Assembly: GCF_000525855.1 (NCBI RefSeq)
Contig: NZ_AODE01000011.1
Coordinates: forward strand, 1-64,000
Direction: 5' to 3'
DNA: 64,000 bases
Source: Listeria cornellensis FSL F6-0969
GTDB taxonomy: Bacteria > Bacillota > Bacilli > Lactobacillales > Listeriaceae
This document shows, piece by piece, positions 39,293 to 48,916 of this stretch. The notes below the pieces were generated by a model. That model searched no databases, had not been told where the DNA came from, and saw only the letters and a program-made list of their open reading frames with translations. The position numbers were made by a program, and so were the translations under genes. Position 1 is the first letter of the stretch, and the number at the start of each line of letters is the position of its first letter.

Positions 39293-39542
39293 TGTTACAG
39301 GTATGGGTGACTTATTGATATGGACCGAGGGCTATGTGTGCTTGTTGAACTGTAGATATTGAATAATCAAAATAACTTCATTCTCGCTCAAATTTTTTCT
39401 TTGCAAGTGTAGAGGATGATGGATACAGAGAAGAAGACCTTATGTGGAATCCATACCAAGAAGCTGTGAAAAAATAGGAACCCCAGCCTACTACGAATGC
39501 TTTGGCTATGTTCCAATCCTAGCTCTAGCAGGGCCTATCCAG
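39293..39542 (+). pseudogene. Fragment of a Tdi1-like immunity gene (remnant 6)
   Basis: ACAGGTATGGGTGACTTATT encodes TGMGDLL, and the rest reads (with stops and shifts) IWTEGYVCLLN, DLMWNPYQEAVKK, GTPAYYECFGYVPILALAG. It is closest to copy 1 (shared DLMWNPYQEAVKK). The 5' third is missing and internal stops are present (TAG in CTGTAGATATTG). Genuine decayed copy. Confidence 0.75.
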
Positions 39543-39588
39543 TAAGTAAATTGAAATAAAACTAAATATAAAAAAAAATATTATACTC

Positions 39589-39628
39589 AAGAGTCAATGT
39601 CTAACACAGGCATTGGCTCTATTTTTTT
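39589..39628 (+). terminator. Terminator closing the immunity/RT island
   Basis: AGAGTCAATG pairs with CATTGGCTCT (one G-T), followed by ATTTTTTT. Confidence 0.75.
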
Positions 39629-39834
39629 GCAGAAAGGAGAAAAACATATGATTTCAATAAAGAGCTATTTCAAGAAATAGTTTAGCTGGAAGGTGTTGGA
39701 ATTGTTCCAGAAGAATGATTAGTCTTTCTTTTTGTGTCACAGTACACGCAAATTTCGTGTGATATACCTTGGGAATAGTTTTTGAAAATTGGTAAGCTAA
39801 GGAAGTAGCTGAAAAAGGGAGGGGTGATAAACAT
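39629..39834. other. Non-coding gap before the Mor-like gene
   Basis: About 200 nt. A GAAAGGAG ribosome-like site and ATG near 39649 open only 11 codons. GCTGGAAGGTG...GTTCCAG may be eroded coding sequence. Nothing identifiable. Confidence 0.35.
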
Positions 39835-40122
39835 ATGTATACACAACAACACATTCAGCAAGATTGTTTGGCGGAAGTCTATAAGGAGATGGTGGAGGCT
39901 GTGGGAATTGAGAGTATGCTGAAATTGTATCCGCTTTTGCGTGGGCAACAAATCAATTTCCCAGTGCGCCTTTATGCGAAAGAAAAAGTGAGCATGAAAA
40001 TTAGCCAAGAATACAATGGAAAGAATGTGCATGTACTGTCGCGAGAATACGGTTATAGTTCACGATGGGTACAGAAAGTCATCAAGGAAAAGCAAGAGAT
40101 GGAAGAGGGCTCGCGTTTCTAA
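39835..40122 (+). CDS. Mor-type transcription activator domain protein
   Basis: 95 residues. Helical N-terminal part (LAEVYKEMVEAVGIESMLKLYPLLRG), then a helix-turn-helix of the Mor/C phage-activator kind (KISQEYNGKNVHVLSREYGYSSRWVQKVIKEKQE). AGGGAGGGG precedes the ATG. Small Mor-like proteins are common in Listeria and other Firmicutes, often at the edge of mobile regions. DNA target unknown; it may control the membrane protein genes that follow. Confidence 0.75.
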   Translation: MYTQQHIQQDCLAEVYKEMVEAVGIESMLKLYPLLRGQQINFPVRLYAKEKVSMKISQEYNGKNVHVLSREYGYSSRWVQKVIKEKQEMEEGSRF

Positions 40123-40166
40123 GAGGTCACGTCATTATTCGCAATGAATGGAAGGGAGATTAGAAA

Positions 40167-40626
40167 ATGACAGAGAGAAGAATCCGAATGACAAGTTATA
40201 TTTTGATGGTACTTAGTTTATTCTTAGGCAATTTTTATAAAGTACAGGCTGATATAGATGGTTTTGTGAAGGTAGAAGGTGTGAAGGGCTACGCTATTAT
40301 AACGGATGAGATTGGTTTTTTTGTTCTTCCTTTTTCCAATATTATTAGTCATGTTACCGTCATATCAGACATGGATAAAGCAACCAGATCGTTTTCGAAT
40401 AGGTTGTTTGATTGGGAATGTGTGCATGATTATTTATCTACTACTTTTCATGAGGCATTATAATGGAACATTGGATGAAGAATGGGTCGCTATCACTTTT
40501 CGGCTAGGCTTTGCAGGATGGATTTATTTACTACTATCACTAGGAAATCTCTTCTGGGAGTGGCGTAAATACAAGCGTGCCAGCGATATAATTAACCTAA
40601 CAAAAGAGAGGAAGTATGGAAAATGA
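40167..40626 (+). CDS. Small membrane protein, one frameshift
   Basis: About 152 residues when corrected. N-terminal hydrophobic helix (SYILMVLSLFLGNFY), an extracellular-type loop (KVEGVKGYAIITDEIG), then further helices (FFLFPILLVMLP, VCMIIYLLLFMR, GWIYLLLSLGNLFW). The T7 run at about 40316-40322 should be T6 to join the halves. GGGAG precedes ATG 40167. The stop overlaps the next start (ATGA), so the pair is coupled. Not recognised; possibly a two-protein membrane complex. Confidence 0.65.
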
Positions 40627-41168
40627 CTGAACAATGGATACCGAGGATTCAAAAATATGGAGCGGCGGTGGGGGCAAGTGTGTCTATAATAGCCTTATTT
40701 TTCACGATGTTTATTTCAGGAGACACATTGCGAGATCAATTAAGTAAAGAAATAGGCTCGAGTCCGGAAAATACAAGCTTTTCAGGGATAGAAGTAGTTT
40801 TTGGAAATGCTAATATGGATGGCGTCACATTGGGATTAGCGCTTTTTCTATTGCCTGTTTTATTATTAGCGGCTAGCTGTTGGGAACCAATGAAAAAGTA
40901 TCGTGCTGCCTTACAACTCGCGGTACCAATAGGAGAATTAGTCATGCTCTTCATTGTTCGAAGTCAGATGAAAAGTGCGCTTGAATTCAGTGTGAACTAC
41001 GGAGCGAATGAGTACTATTTAAAATCAGGTATTGGTTTTTGGCTTATTTTGCTAGTGAATCTAGGGTTAATAGTGATGTGGGTAATTAACAAATACCAGC
41101 TTAAGTTGAATCGAGACTCGATTTCTAGATTCATCGAAACCAAAAAGATAGATGAATTGAAAAAATAG
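40623..41168 (+). CDS. Membrane protein of unknown function
   Basis: 181 residues with about four membrane helices (GASVSIIALFFTMFIS; LGLALFLLPVLLLAASC; LQLAVPIGELVMLFIV; FWLILLVNLGLIVMWVI) and a charged cytosolic tail. It overlaps the previous gene by four bases. No family recognised. The long outer loop after helix 1 (DTLRDQLSKEIGSSPENTSF) is hydrophilic. Its coupling with the preceding membrane protein suggests they act together. Confidence 0.65.
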   Translation: MTEQWIPRIQKYGAAVGASVSIIALFFTMFISGDTLRDQLSKEIGSSPENTSFSGIEVVFGNANMDGVTLGLALFLLPVLLLAASCWEPMKKYRAALQLAVPIGELVMLFIVRSQMKSALEFSVNYGANEYYLKSGIGFWLILLVNLGLIVMWVINKYQLKLNRDSISRFIETKKIDELKK

Positions 41169-41184
41169 TAGGAGTTAGGATATG

Positions 41185-41215
41185 AAAGAGGTAGCCATCG
41201 AGGTACCTCTTTTTT
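41185..41215 (+). terminator. Terminator after the membrane protein pair
   Basis: AAAGAGGTA (41185-41193) pairs with TACCTCTTT (41204-41212), then Ts. Confidence 0.75.
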
Positions 41216-41386
41216 CCATGCTATCTAATGTTATCTGCTTAAGTGGTTTTTGTTGTATAATAAAGAGGTTATTAGCTAATCGACGCTCAAAAATAGCACA
41301 AATAAAACAGAGTAAAATAATACTACAGCCAAACTATATATGGTAAACTTAGCGAAAGTTCGAAATTTACTATAGGAGGCTCGAAA

Positions 41387-42043
41387 ATGGACTTTTTAAA
41401 AAGATATGGCTTTTATTTCCTGCTATTGGGCGTATTAAGTGATTTTTTGACGCCTTATATTCTAGGTGTTTTCTATCCGGGTATGAACCAAATGACGATG
41501 GTGATGAGCGTGTTTGGCGATGTGGAAAGCCCTGTTCGTGGGGCGTTTTTAGTGTGGTCGGTGGTCTCTGGTGTATTCTTTGTGTTAGCGTTACCGGCAA
41601 TATACGAAACTTTTGCTAAAACTTCGCGTACGTTGGCGATTTTGCTAGCTTCAGCGATTGGTTTATACGGCATCGGGGATTGTATTTTCACGGGATTGTT
41701 CAGTATCGATACGGAGCAGGCGACTTGGACGTTCTCCACTTGGGTGCATAATATTGGCTCTGGACTGGGCTATATGGGCTTTTTACTGTTCCCGTTGTTC
41801 TTGATTTTGCTTTACCGAAAACAAGGACGGAGCACGCATACGAAGACATACGTGGTACTACTCATCATCAGCCTTGTATCTGCGGGCGTTTATGGCTTAG
41901 CGCGGATTCCGGCGGTTAATGATTTGCCGATTTTAGATCAAATTGGTTTTTGCCAGCGGATTAGTTTCTTTTTCAATTATTTACCGATAGTGATTTTTGC
42001 TATAGATCAAATAAAACGTAGAAATAAGGGGAGATTAAGATGA
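41387..42043 (+). CDS. DUF998-family membrane protein
   Basis: 218 residues, about six membrane helices. Conserved feel of DUF998: an early LGVLSDFLTPYILGVFYPG loop, the pair at AILLASAIGLYGIGDCIF, and WVHNIGSGLGYMGFLLFPLFLIL. TAGGAGG precedes the ATG. Its last codons overlap the start of the threonine aldolase gene (ATGA at 42040-42043), so the two are co-translated. Function of DUF998 proteins is unknown. Confidence 0.7.
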   Translation: MDFLKRYGFYFLLLGVLSDFLTPYILGVFYPGMNQMTMVMSVFGDVESPVRGAFLVWSVVSGVFFVLALPAIYETFAKTSRTLAILLASAIGLYGIGDCIFTGLFSIDTEQATWTFSTWVHNIGSGLGYMGFLLFPLFLILLYRKQGRSTHTKTYVVLLIISLVSAGVYGLARIPAVNDLPILDQIGFCQRISFFFNYLPIVIFAIDQIKRRNKGRLR

Positions 42044-43118
42044 CAAACAGTAATATATTGAAAGATTCATTTAAAAAAAACGACGTACAAACTTTCGCAA
42101 CATGGTCCGCGCAATGCTGGTGTTTTGCAAGAGGCTTTTGAATCGGTTGATGCGAACCTTGAAAGTGATATTTACGGGGAAGGCGCGGTTATCGAGAATT
42201 TTCAGGACAAAATCGCGGCGTTTTTAGGGAAGGAAACGGCTGTGTTTTTCCCAAGTGGAACGATGGCGCAGCAAGCAGCGTTGCGGATCTGGGCGGACGA
42301 GAAGGGGAACAAAAAAAATTGCGTATCATCCGCTTTCTCATCTCGAAATTCATGAGCAGGATGCCTTGAAAGAGTTGCAATCGATGGAACCGTTATTGCT
42401 TGGAACGGCGGAACGGCTGTTGACGATAGATGATATTCGCAATCTTAGCGAGCCGGTTTCCTGTATTTTGATTGAATTGCCGCAACGTGAAATTGGTGGG
42501 CAGTTGCCTTCGTTTGCGGAATTGGAGGAGATTTCGGCGTATTGTCGCAGTAATGGGATTAGGCTTCACCTCGATGGCGCGCGGTTGTGGGAAATCACGC
42601 CGTACTATCAGAAGTCGGAGAAAGAGATTTGTGCGCTTTTTGATAGTGTTTACGTTTCTTTCTACAAAGGGCTTGGCGGTATCGCGGGTGCTATTTTGGC
42701 TGGGGGTGCGGATTTCACGGCAGAGGCTAAGATCTGGAAACGGCGTTATGGCGGGGATTTGATTAGTCTGTATCCGTATATTGTATCGGCGGATTATTAT
42801 TTTGATAAACGAATTAGCAAAATGGGGCAGTACTATGAGGCGGCGAAGGATTTAGCGCGTCGATTTAATGCATGTGATGGTGTGCGAACGGTGCCGGAAG
42901 TGCCTGTTTCCAATATGTTTCATGTGTATTTCGAGAAACCAGCAGAAGTCATCGAACCGATTTTGGCAAAAATTCATGCGGAGACAAATGTTGGGTGTTC
43001 TGGATACTTGCATGCGAAACCTGGCGATGCGTGTGGATTTGAGTTATCACTAGGGGATGCAGTGTCGGAAATTCCTGCTGAACTATTGGACCAGGTTTTT
43101 GAGAAGCTAGGAAAATGA
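42040..43118 (+). CDS. Threonine aldolase-family PLP enzyme, two frameshifts
   Basis: About 358 residues when corrected. A fold-type I PLP enzyme splitting L-threonine (or allo-threonine) to glycine and acetaldehyde. Visible: SQHGPRNAGVLQEAF start region, FFPSGTMAQQAALRIW, HPLSHLEIHEQDA, HLDGARLWE (cofactor Asp), and the PLP lysine in SFYKGLGGIAGA. Two A8 runs (42073-42080 and 42311-42318) each need to be A7. Starts at ATG 42040, inside the end of the DUF998 gene. Some relatives act on other beta-hydroxy amino acids, so the exact substrate is open. Confidence 0.85.
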
Positions 43119-43125
43119 TTTTGCG

Positions 43126-43167
43126 GAGAGTCGATGTCGGTAAGAATGGCAATGGCTCTCTTTTTTC
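43126..43167 (+). terminator. Weak terminator after the aldolase gene
   Basis: GAGAGTC (43126-43132) pairs with GGCTCTC (43154-43160) including one G-T pair, then TTTTTT. Confidence 0.5.
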
Positions 43168-43235
43168 AATTTAGAAACAATGTATCAACATTTTAGGTGT
43201 ATAATATAATCAAATTGGTGAGGGAGTGGCGAATT

Positions 43236-43334
43236 TTGATTAATATTTTAGTGGTGGAGGACGATATCGAAAAAGCGTTTGATGTTGCGGTTAAAGGAGA
43301 AGGAACGGTAAAAGTGATTGTTGATTTGACGTAA
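43236..43334 (+). pseudogene. C-terminal remnant of a zinc alcohol dehydrogenase-like gene
   Basis: A 32-codon frame from TTG to TAA 43332 reads ...DDIEKAFDVAVKGEGTVKVIVDLT, very like the last residues of MDR-type alcohol dehydrogenases. Upstream there is no dehydrogenase body, only the aldolase terminator. So it is a leftover tail, perhaps still translated since GAGGGAG precedes the TTG. Confidence 0.5.
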
Positions 43335-43416
43335 AAAATGGATAAAATGGGTCACTCGGAATTTGGGTGGCTTTTTTGGTATAATGGGTTTAAAGCTAAA
43401 AAAAGGAGTGCCCGCT

Positions 43417-44229
43417 ATGCAATATGTCAGGTGTTTTGAGTTATCGAGTGGTTCTGTTACGAATCCCAATATTTATCCGTACAATATTTTGCGTGGGAAA
43501 TCGGGCGAGCTATTTATTTTTGATACGATCACCATTTTATATGGGAATAACGGCTCTGGTAAGTCTACGTTGCTGAATCTAATGGCGACGAAGTTAGGTG
43601 TAGCAGGCGCTGAGCAGAACAAAGCGTGGAGCAATATGGATTATTTTTTGAACTATGTGGAGGGAAGTAAGGCCAGCTATGGAACCGCGGAAGATGGTGT
43701 TCGTGAGCTTGCGATTCCGGCGAATAGTCGCTATATTAAGAGTGAGGATATTTTATATGAAGTGAAGAAAATCCAGCAGGAGGCGATTTTACGTGAGGGT
43801 TATATGTATGAGCGCGGTCGGCTGGGGCAAACGAAGGAGGAAATCGCGGAGCATCAAGGATCTTATGCGATGAAAAAAGAAATTAAACGCCTTCAGTTTG
43901 CGCAGGAGAAATATTCTAATGGTGAAACGGCGATGCAGATTTTTGAGGATTATATTGTGCCGGAGGGGTTTTATTTATTGGATGAGCCGGAAAGTTCGTT
44001 ATCACCGGAAAATCAAATGAAATTGGCTGAAATCATCAATCAAGCAGCGCGATTTTTAGATTGTCAGTTTGTGATTGCGACGCATTCGCCGTTTTTATTG
44101 GGCGCGCTATCGGGGACGATTTATAATTTGGACCGGGATGGCCTGCAAACGTGTGCTTGGACAGAGCTTGAGAATGTGCAGTTGTTAGAACGCTTTTTTC
44201 ATGAACGGCAGGATGCATTTCGTAAATAA
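43417..44229 (+). CDS. AAA-family ATPase (AAA_21/RecF-like)
   Basis: 270 residues from ATG 43417, after AAAAAAGGAG. Walker A is GNNGSGKS, just after FIFDTITILY. Walker B is FYLLDEPESSLSPE, followed by an ABC-like switch His in VIATHSPFL. The middle segment is shorter than in SMC/RecF proteins. Stand-alone ATPases of this group occur both as housekeeping proteins and as parts of OLD/Gabija-like defence systems. No nuclease gene follows here; the next gene is a 94-residue unknown. Cytosolic; role undetermined. Confidence 0.75.
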   Translation: MQYVRCFELSSGSVTNPNIYPYNILRGKSGELFIFDTITILYGNNGSGKSTLLNLMATKLGVAGAEQNKAWSNMDYFLNYVEGSKASYGTAEDGVRELAIPANSRYIKSEDILYEVKKIQQEAILREGYMYERGRLGQTKEEIAEHQGSYAMKKEIKRLQFAQEKYSNGETAMQIFEDYIVPEGFYLLDEPESSLSPENQMKLAEIINQAARFLDCQFVIATHSPFLLGALSGTIYNLDRDGLQTCAWTELENVQLLERFFHERQDAFRK

Positions 44230-44244
44230 GAGAGGAGATTTAAG

Positions 44245-44529
44245 ATGATCATAATAATGGTAAGTCATGGCTGGCGGGTGCATTCCAATCAACGGGTGCG
44301 CATTTATCAAGAGAACGAGGGAAATCTCGCTATTTTTCTAGATATGAAGGAATTTGGTGACCCCGCGCCACTCTTAATTGATTTGACGGATCAATCAGCA
44401 ATCATCACATCGATGCCGCATTTGGTCGAAAAAGTAGAGGTAAAATTGGCAAAAGAAATCGTGATTATGTGGAACGCCGAGCCTTTCAACTTATCAGCGA
44501 CAGAAGGGATTTACGAAGATACTGAATAA
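44245..44529 (+). CDS. Unknown 94-residue protein
   Basis: Starts ATG 44245 with GAGAGGAG upstream. Predicted small beta-rich cytosolic protein (VRIYQENEGNLAIFLDM, APLLIDLTDQSAIITSM, EIVIMWNAEPFNL). No family recognised. It lies 15 nt after the ATPase and 15 nt before a membrane protein gene, so it belongs to the same transcript. Confidence 0.55.
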   Translation: MIIIMVSHGWRVHSNQRVRIYQENEGNLAIFLDMKEFGDPAPLLIDLTDQSAIITSMPHLVEKVEVKLAKEIVIMWNAEPFNLSATEGIYEDTE

Positions 44530-44544
44530 AAGGGGAATGGTCTG

Positions 44545-45048
44545 ATGCAACCAACGAAGACAAGAGATCCAATCATTAAAATCAGCTGTTGGCTACTAAT
44601 CGCATACTCGATCGTGGAGATGATTATTTATCTCCTATTCTTTATTCTTGGAAAAGTCGCCACCAAATATTTAAGCGGATTCATTGATCAGATGGCTAGC
44701 AACTATATCGATTTCGCCTTCCATGAGCAGGTAACGAGATTCGCGAGTTCGTGGCTGATTAACCTAATCCTGGATTCTTTCGTGTTTACAACGGAGATAT
44801 TCTTGATTTTTAGTGTAGTTAGAATTATCACGGCGAGCCTTATTTTAAAGCAAAAACGGCTGTCTTTCCTGTTTGTTATCGCGATGTTTATATGGGGAGT
44901 ATGGATTTCAATCACCGCTATCATTTTTGTACCACTGCTCACAATCATAGCTTTAATTGGGAATATTGGTTTGTTCCTCCTCATCATTTTTAGGAAGGAA
45001 TACCGATTGCTTGTATTTACTAAATGGAAACGAGGATTCGACAGATGA
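44545..45048 (+). CDS. Membrane protein of unknown function
   Basis: 167 residues with four probable membrane helices (ISCWLLIAYSIVEMIIYLLFF; LINLILDSFVFTTEIFLIF; FLFVIAMFIWGVWISI; LTIIALIGNIGLFLLII). AAAGGGGAATGG precedes the ATG. It overlaps the downstream lipoprotein start (ATGA at 45045-45048). No family recognised. Helices one and two bracket an outer loop of about 35 residues. Confidence 0.6.
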   Translation: MQPTKTRDPIIKISCWLLIAYSIVEMIIYLLFFILGKVATKYLSGFIDQMASNYIDFAFHEQVTRFASSWLINLILDSFVFTTEIFLIFSVVRIITASLILKQKRLSFLFVIAMFIWGVWISITAIIFVPLLTIIALIGNIGLFLLIIFRKEYRLLVFTKWKRGFDR

Positions 45049-45552
45049 AAAAAATAGCAGTCCTAATTTTAGGCTTATTAATCCTTTCGGGGTGCGGCCT
45101 TTACACAGATATTGAGGGACAAGTAGAACAAACAACGCCAAAAATCACATTGAAATCAGCGCCGAGCACAAAAATAAAAAACTTCGAGAACGGACTTTCA
45201 GTGGAATGGCGCCATTGCCTCTGCAGAACACCCTGCACCGCAAGATTTTTTGAACTACCAAACAATTGTTCAAGTAAAGAACACCGAAAAAGTCCAAATC
45301 GTGGTGCAAGAGAAAGTGAAATTGGGCATAATGGAAGCGGCGCATTTGAGCGATATGATGCTGTCAATGATTCCAGAATCTGGTGAGGATGTCACGGAAA
45401 TTCCGCTGAAAGATTTGGAATCGGAAACGTGGCAATTTCAGGTGCCGCCTAAACCAGGTAAATACATGTACATACTGAAGGAGTATTATGGCATGGGTTT
45501 TGATATTGGATACTATGTCACCTATCATTTTGGTCTGGAAGTAACGAAATAA
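45045..45552 (+). CDS. Lipoprotein of unknown function, one frameshift
   Basis: About 168 residues when corrected. A lipoprotein signal (MKKIAVLILGLLILSGCG) has lipobox LSGC, so the mature protein begins at that Cys and is tied to the outer face of the membrane. An A6 run at 45176-45181 should be A5, joining STKIK to TSRTDFQWNGAIASAEHPAPQDF. The rest is a beta-rich domain ending MGFDIGYYVTYHFGLEVTK. Overlaps the preceding membrane protein gene, suggesting a joint role. Confidence 0.7.
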
Positions 45553-45574
45553 CGAAAGAAAGGAGGAGGCCAAG

Positions 45575-47492
45575 ATGAGCGAGCCAATGATTCCAGTGCC
45601 GAGATGGCGCGATTTGCTCCAACTACTATACGTAAAAATGGATTTTGTCAGTGGAAAAGAACTTGGTGAGCAGCTTCATGTTGATCCGCGAACGATTCGA
45701 AATGATATAAAAGCGCTTCACGATATTCTGGGACCATCGAAAAATGAGATTACATCTGTGCGTGGCGTTGGCTATAAGCTGGTTGTGGAGGATGAAACAG
45801 CGCTACGAAACCTGCTTCTCGTCGATACTAGTGAACGATCCAATCTCCACATCACCCCGATGCTTGCCGAAGATCGCACAGATTACATTATCCGCTACCT
45901 CCTTTTAAAAAAATAAATACGTCAAACTGGATGATATCGCGGATGAGCTTTATGTTAGCAAGTCAACGATTAATGCGAGCATACCCGAAGTGAAGAGAAA
46001 ACTAGCGGAATTTGATTTAAAGCTGGGCAAAAAAGCTGGGTATGGGGTTAAAATACTCGGAACGGAGCTCCATGTTCGTTTTTGCTTTTCGCATTATTTG
46101 TTAACAGAATCACGTAGTTTACTCATAAGTGAGGCGGAACTGAGCTTTTTCAAAGAAGTCGATTTGGAGGGAATTCAACGCATTGTAGCGAGAAGTGTTT
46201 CTATATATGAGATTCATATGACGGATATTGCGCTGAAAAACCTCATTATTCATATTGCCATCGCGATTTGTCGGATTCGGGATGATTGTTATGTGGCAGC
46301 GGATGAGCTGCTAAATATTGAATTTAACATGCAGGAGTTGCGGGCATCGCAGACGATGATTCGAGAAATTGAGGCGCAAGAATGTGTCGTGTTTCCTGAA
46401 ACCGAGCTGTCTTACTTGTTGCTACATCTCAGCGCAAAGCATATCGCGACGGATTACGACGATTATCGGGAATTTATTTTAGTGAACAAAATGCTCGAAC
46501 GGATTCAAAAACGCTACGGGTATGCGCTGTCAGATGATCAGGTACTTATTTCTAACTTGATATTACACTTAAAACCAGCTATTAACCGCATAAAATTCCA
46601 GATGAATATCCAAAATCCGTATTTGCCGAATTTGAAGCAGAATCATCCATTGGCGTTCGAGTTTGGTTTGACGGCGAAAGATGTGTTGGAAGAAGAGCTA
46701 GGCATGAAGGTGAATGAGGCGGAGGCTGGGTATTTGGCGATTCATTTACTGTATGCGATGGATAAAGTACAGGAAAGCGTTAAAAAAAGGGTTTTGATTG
46801 TGTGCGCGTCGGGATTGGGTACGTCGCAACTTTTGCAGTCGAAGGTGAGGAAGGCATTCGCGGAGGAGTTGGAGATTATTGGCGTCTACTCATTTCATGA
46901 ATATGAGAGTCGGCCGGTAGCCTGCGATTTCGTCATTGCAACGGTGCCGCTACGCCATCAGAGCCATCCGTACGTGCAGGTTTCGCCGTTCTTGATGAAG
47001 TCAGACATGCGGGCGATTGAAGCGATGTTGGGAAGTGGCTCGCCGTTTCAAATCGAAAGTGTGTTTTCAGAATCACTGTTCGTTGTTTCGGAAAAGGATT
47101 GGGATAAAGAACGGATTTTGCGGGAATTAGCGAGGCTTCTGATGAATCAAGGGTATGTTGACGAGGGGTATTTACCGTCTATTTTTGAGCGGGAATTGGT
47201 AGTTCCGACGTTTTTGGGAAATGGCTTGGCGACGCCGCATCCGATTCAAGCCGATGTGGCACGGACGGCGATTGCGGTGTGCGTTTGCGAGGCACCGGCT
47301 TTGTGGAATGAGGAGGATTGTGCGCAAGTCGTATTTATGTTGGCCGTGAAAAACAAGGAACAGTCGCAGCTTACGACCACGTATGAGTTAATTAGTGACA
47401 TCGTTGAAAATCCGAAAGTGATGCGACAGCTGAAGGCAATTCGGGATTTTGACGGGTTTATGCATATTTTGACAGGGCTTAGCTTGAAGTGA
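45575..47492 (+). CDS. LicR/BglG-type PRD regulator with PTS EIIB and EIIA domains, one frameshift
   Basis: 638 residues when corrected. Order: HTH (FVSGKELGEQLHVDPRTIRNDI), second HTH (KLDDIADELYVSKSTINASI), two PRD domains with His residues (IVARSVSIYEIHMTDIALKNLIIH; ILHLKPAINRIKF, HPLAFEF), an EIIB-like domain (VLIVCASGLGTSQLL) and an EIIA-like domain (FLGNGLATPHPI). The A7 run at 45907-45913 should be A6. PTS phosphorylation of the His residues sets activity. It precedes the cellobiose-type PTS genes and GH3 enzyme and is their likely activator, as LicR is for lic genes in Bacillus. Confidence 0.85.
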
Positions 47493-47608
47493 AGTGGGTC
47501 CTTTTTTTGTTGATTTCCTTTGTGAGCAAATCTTGCGGAAAAAGACTGGCTTTATTTCCAAACAAGAAAGCGCTACACTTAATGTATAATGAAGAGGAGG
47601 TTTGCAAC

Positions 47609-48904
47609 ATGAAAAAATTTGTTGAAAAATTGGGTTGGCTTTCGCAAAAATTGGGAAATCAAATTCATTTGAAATCGATGCGTGATGCGTTTGCTACGAT
47701 TTTACCGTTTATTATGCTCGCTGGTTTTATGGTGTTAATCAACAATGTCATTATTAAACCGGATGGCTTTATGTCAAATGTGATTAGTTCGGAGACGTTG
47801 ACTACTTGGCAGGAGCTGGGGAATAGTATTGTGAACGGGACGCTGGGGATTATTACGATTTTGATTGGGGCGTCGGTTTCTTATTTTTTAGCACAAAACC
47901 GGAGATTCGAAAATCCTTTTGCGCCAGCTTTGCAAACGATTGCATTGATTATCATTTTTATTCCGCTGGCGACGGAGGTGATTCCGATTGGTGCAACGAA
48001 AGCTGTAGAGGTTGCGGGCATTATTCCAACGGCACTGACAGGCTCGGCGGGGATGTTCGTGGGGATTGTGACGGCGCTTTTGTCTACAGAACTGTTTATT
48101 TATTTTTCGAAGAGCGAGAAGTTGAAAATCAAGATTTCTGGTGAGAGTGTGCCACCTGCTGTTATTAAATCGTTTAACGTGTTGATTCCGACGATGTTGA
48201 CGGTGCTTGTATTTGCGTTTGTATCATTCTTGTTGACACAACTGTTTTCATTGAATATTTATGCTTTAATAGGAACGATTATTCAAAAACCATTGACGTT
48301 CTTAGTGACTAGCGTTCCGGGATTCTTAGCGCTGATGACGATTTCACAGATGCTGTATTCGATTGGGATCGCAGGAAGTGGGATTTTGGGACCGATTATG
48401 GATCCTGTGTTGCTTGCGAATATGCAAGATAATATGACGGCTTATGCGAGTCATGCAGCGATTCCGCACATTATTAACACGACTTTCCGTGATATTTTTG
48501 GTGTGATGGGCGGCGGCGGAAATACGATTGCGTTGCTGATTGCAATTTTCATTTGGAGTAAGCGGAAAGATTATCGCGAAATCGCGACACTTTCTTCTGC
48601 ACCGGGGCTTTTCAATATTAATGAGCCGGTCGTTTTTGGACTGCCGATTGTATATAATTTGAGCTTGATGATTCCGTTTATTATTTCGACGCCGCTTTGT
48701 TTGCTACTTGCTTATATTGCTACAAAAGTAAATATGATTTCAGAGGTTGTTGTGATGGTACCATGGACGACACCCGTTGTTGCATCAGGGTTTCTGGCGA
48801 CAGGTGGAGATTGGCGAGCAGCAGTTTTCCAAATTTTCTTAGTTGGCGTTTGTGTGCTGTTGTACCTGCCGTTCTTGAAAGTAAATGACCGAATTAAAGT
48901 GTAA
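47609..48904 (+). CDS. PTS lactose/cellobiose-family EIIC permease
   Basis: 431 residues from ATG 47609, preceded by GAGGAGG; an upstream in-frame extension to 47489 lacks a ribosome site. About ten membrane helices. Family marks: LGNQIHLKSMRDAFATILPFIMLAGF at the start, SQMLYSIGIAGSGILGPIMDPV, HIINTTFRDIFGVMGGGGNTIAL, and GLFNINEPVVFGLPIVYNL, which forms the substrate site. It moves and allows phosphorylation of a beta-disaccharide or oligosaccharide. EIIB follows directly and EIIA comes after the GH3 gene. Confidence 0.9.
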   Translation: MKKFVEKLGWLSQKLGNQIHLKSMRDAFATILPFIMLAGFMVLINNVIIKPDGFMSNVISSETLTTWQELGNSIVNGTLGIITILIGASVSYFLAQNRRFENPFAPALQTIALIIIFIPLATEVIPIGATKAVEVAGIIPTALTGSAGMFVGIVTALLSTELFIYFSKSEKLKIKISGESVPPAVIKSFNVLIPTMLTVLVFAFVSFLLTQLFSLNIYALIGTIIQKPLTFLVTSVPGFLALMTISQMLYSIGIAGSGILGPIMDPVLLANMQDNMTAYASHAAIPHIINTTFRDIFGVMGGGGNTIALLIAIFIWSKRKDYREIATLSSAPGLFNINEPVVFGLPIVYNLSLMIPFIISTPLCLLLAYIATKVNMISEVVVMVPWTTPVVASGFLATGGDWRAAVFQIFLVGVCVLLYLPFLKVNDRIKV

Positions 48905-48916
48905 GGAGAGCTAGTG

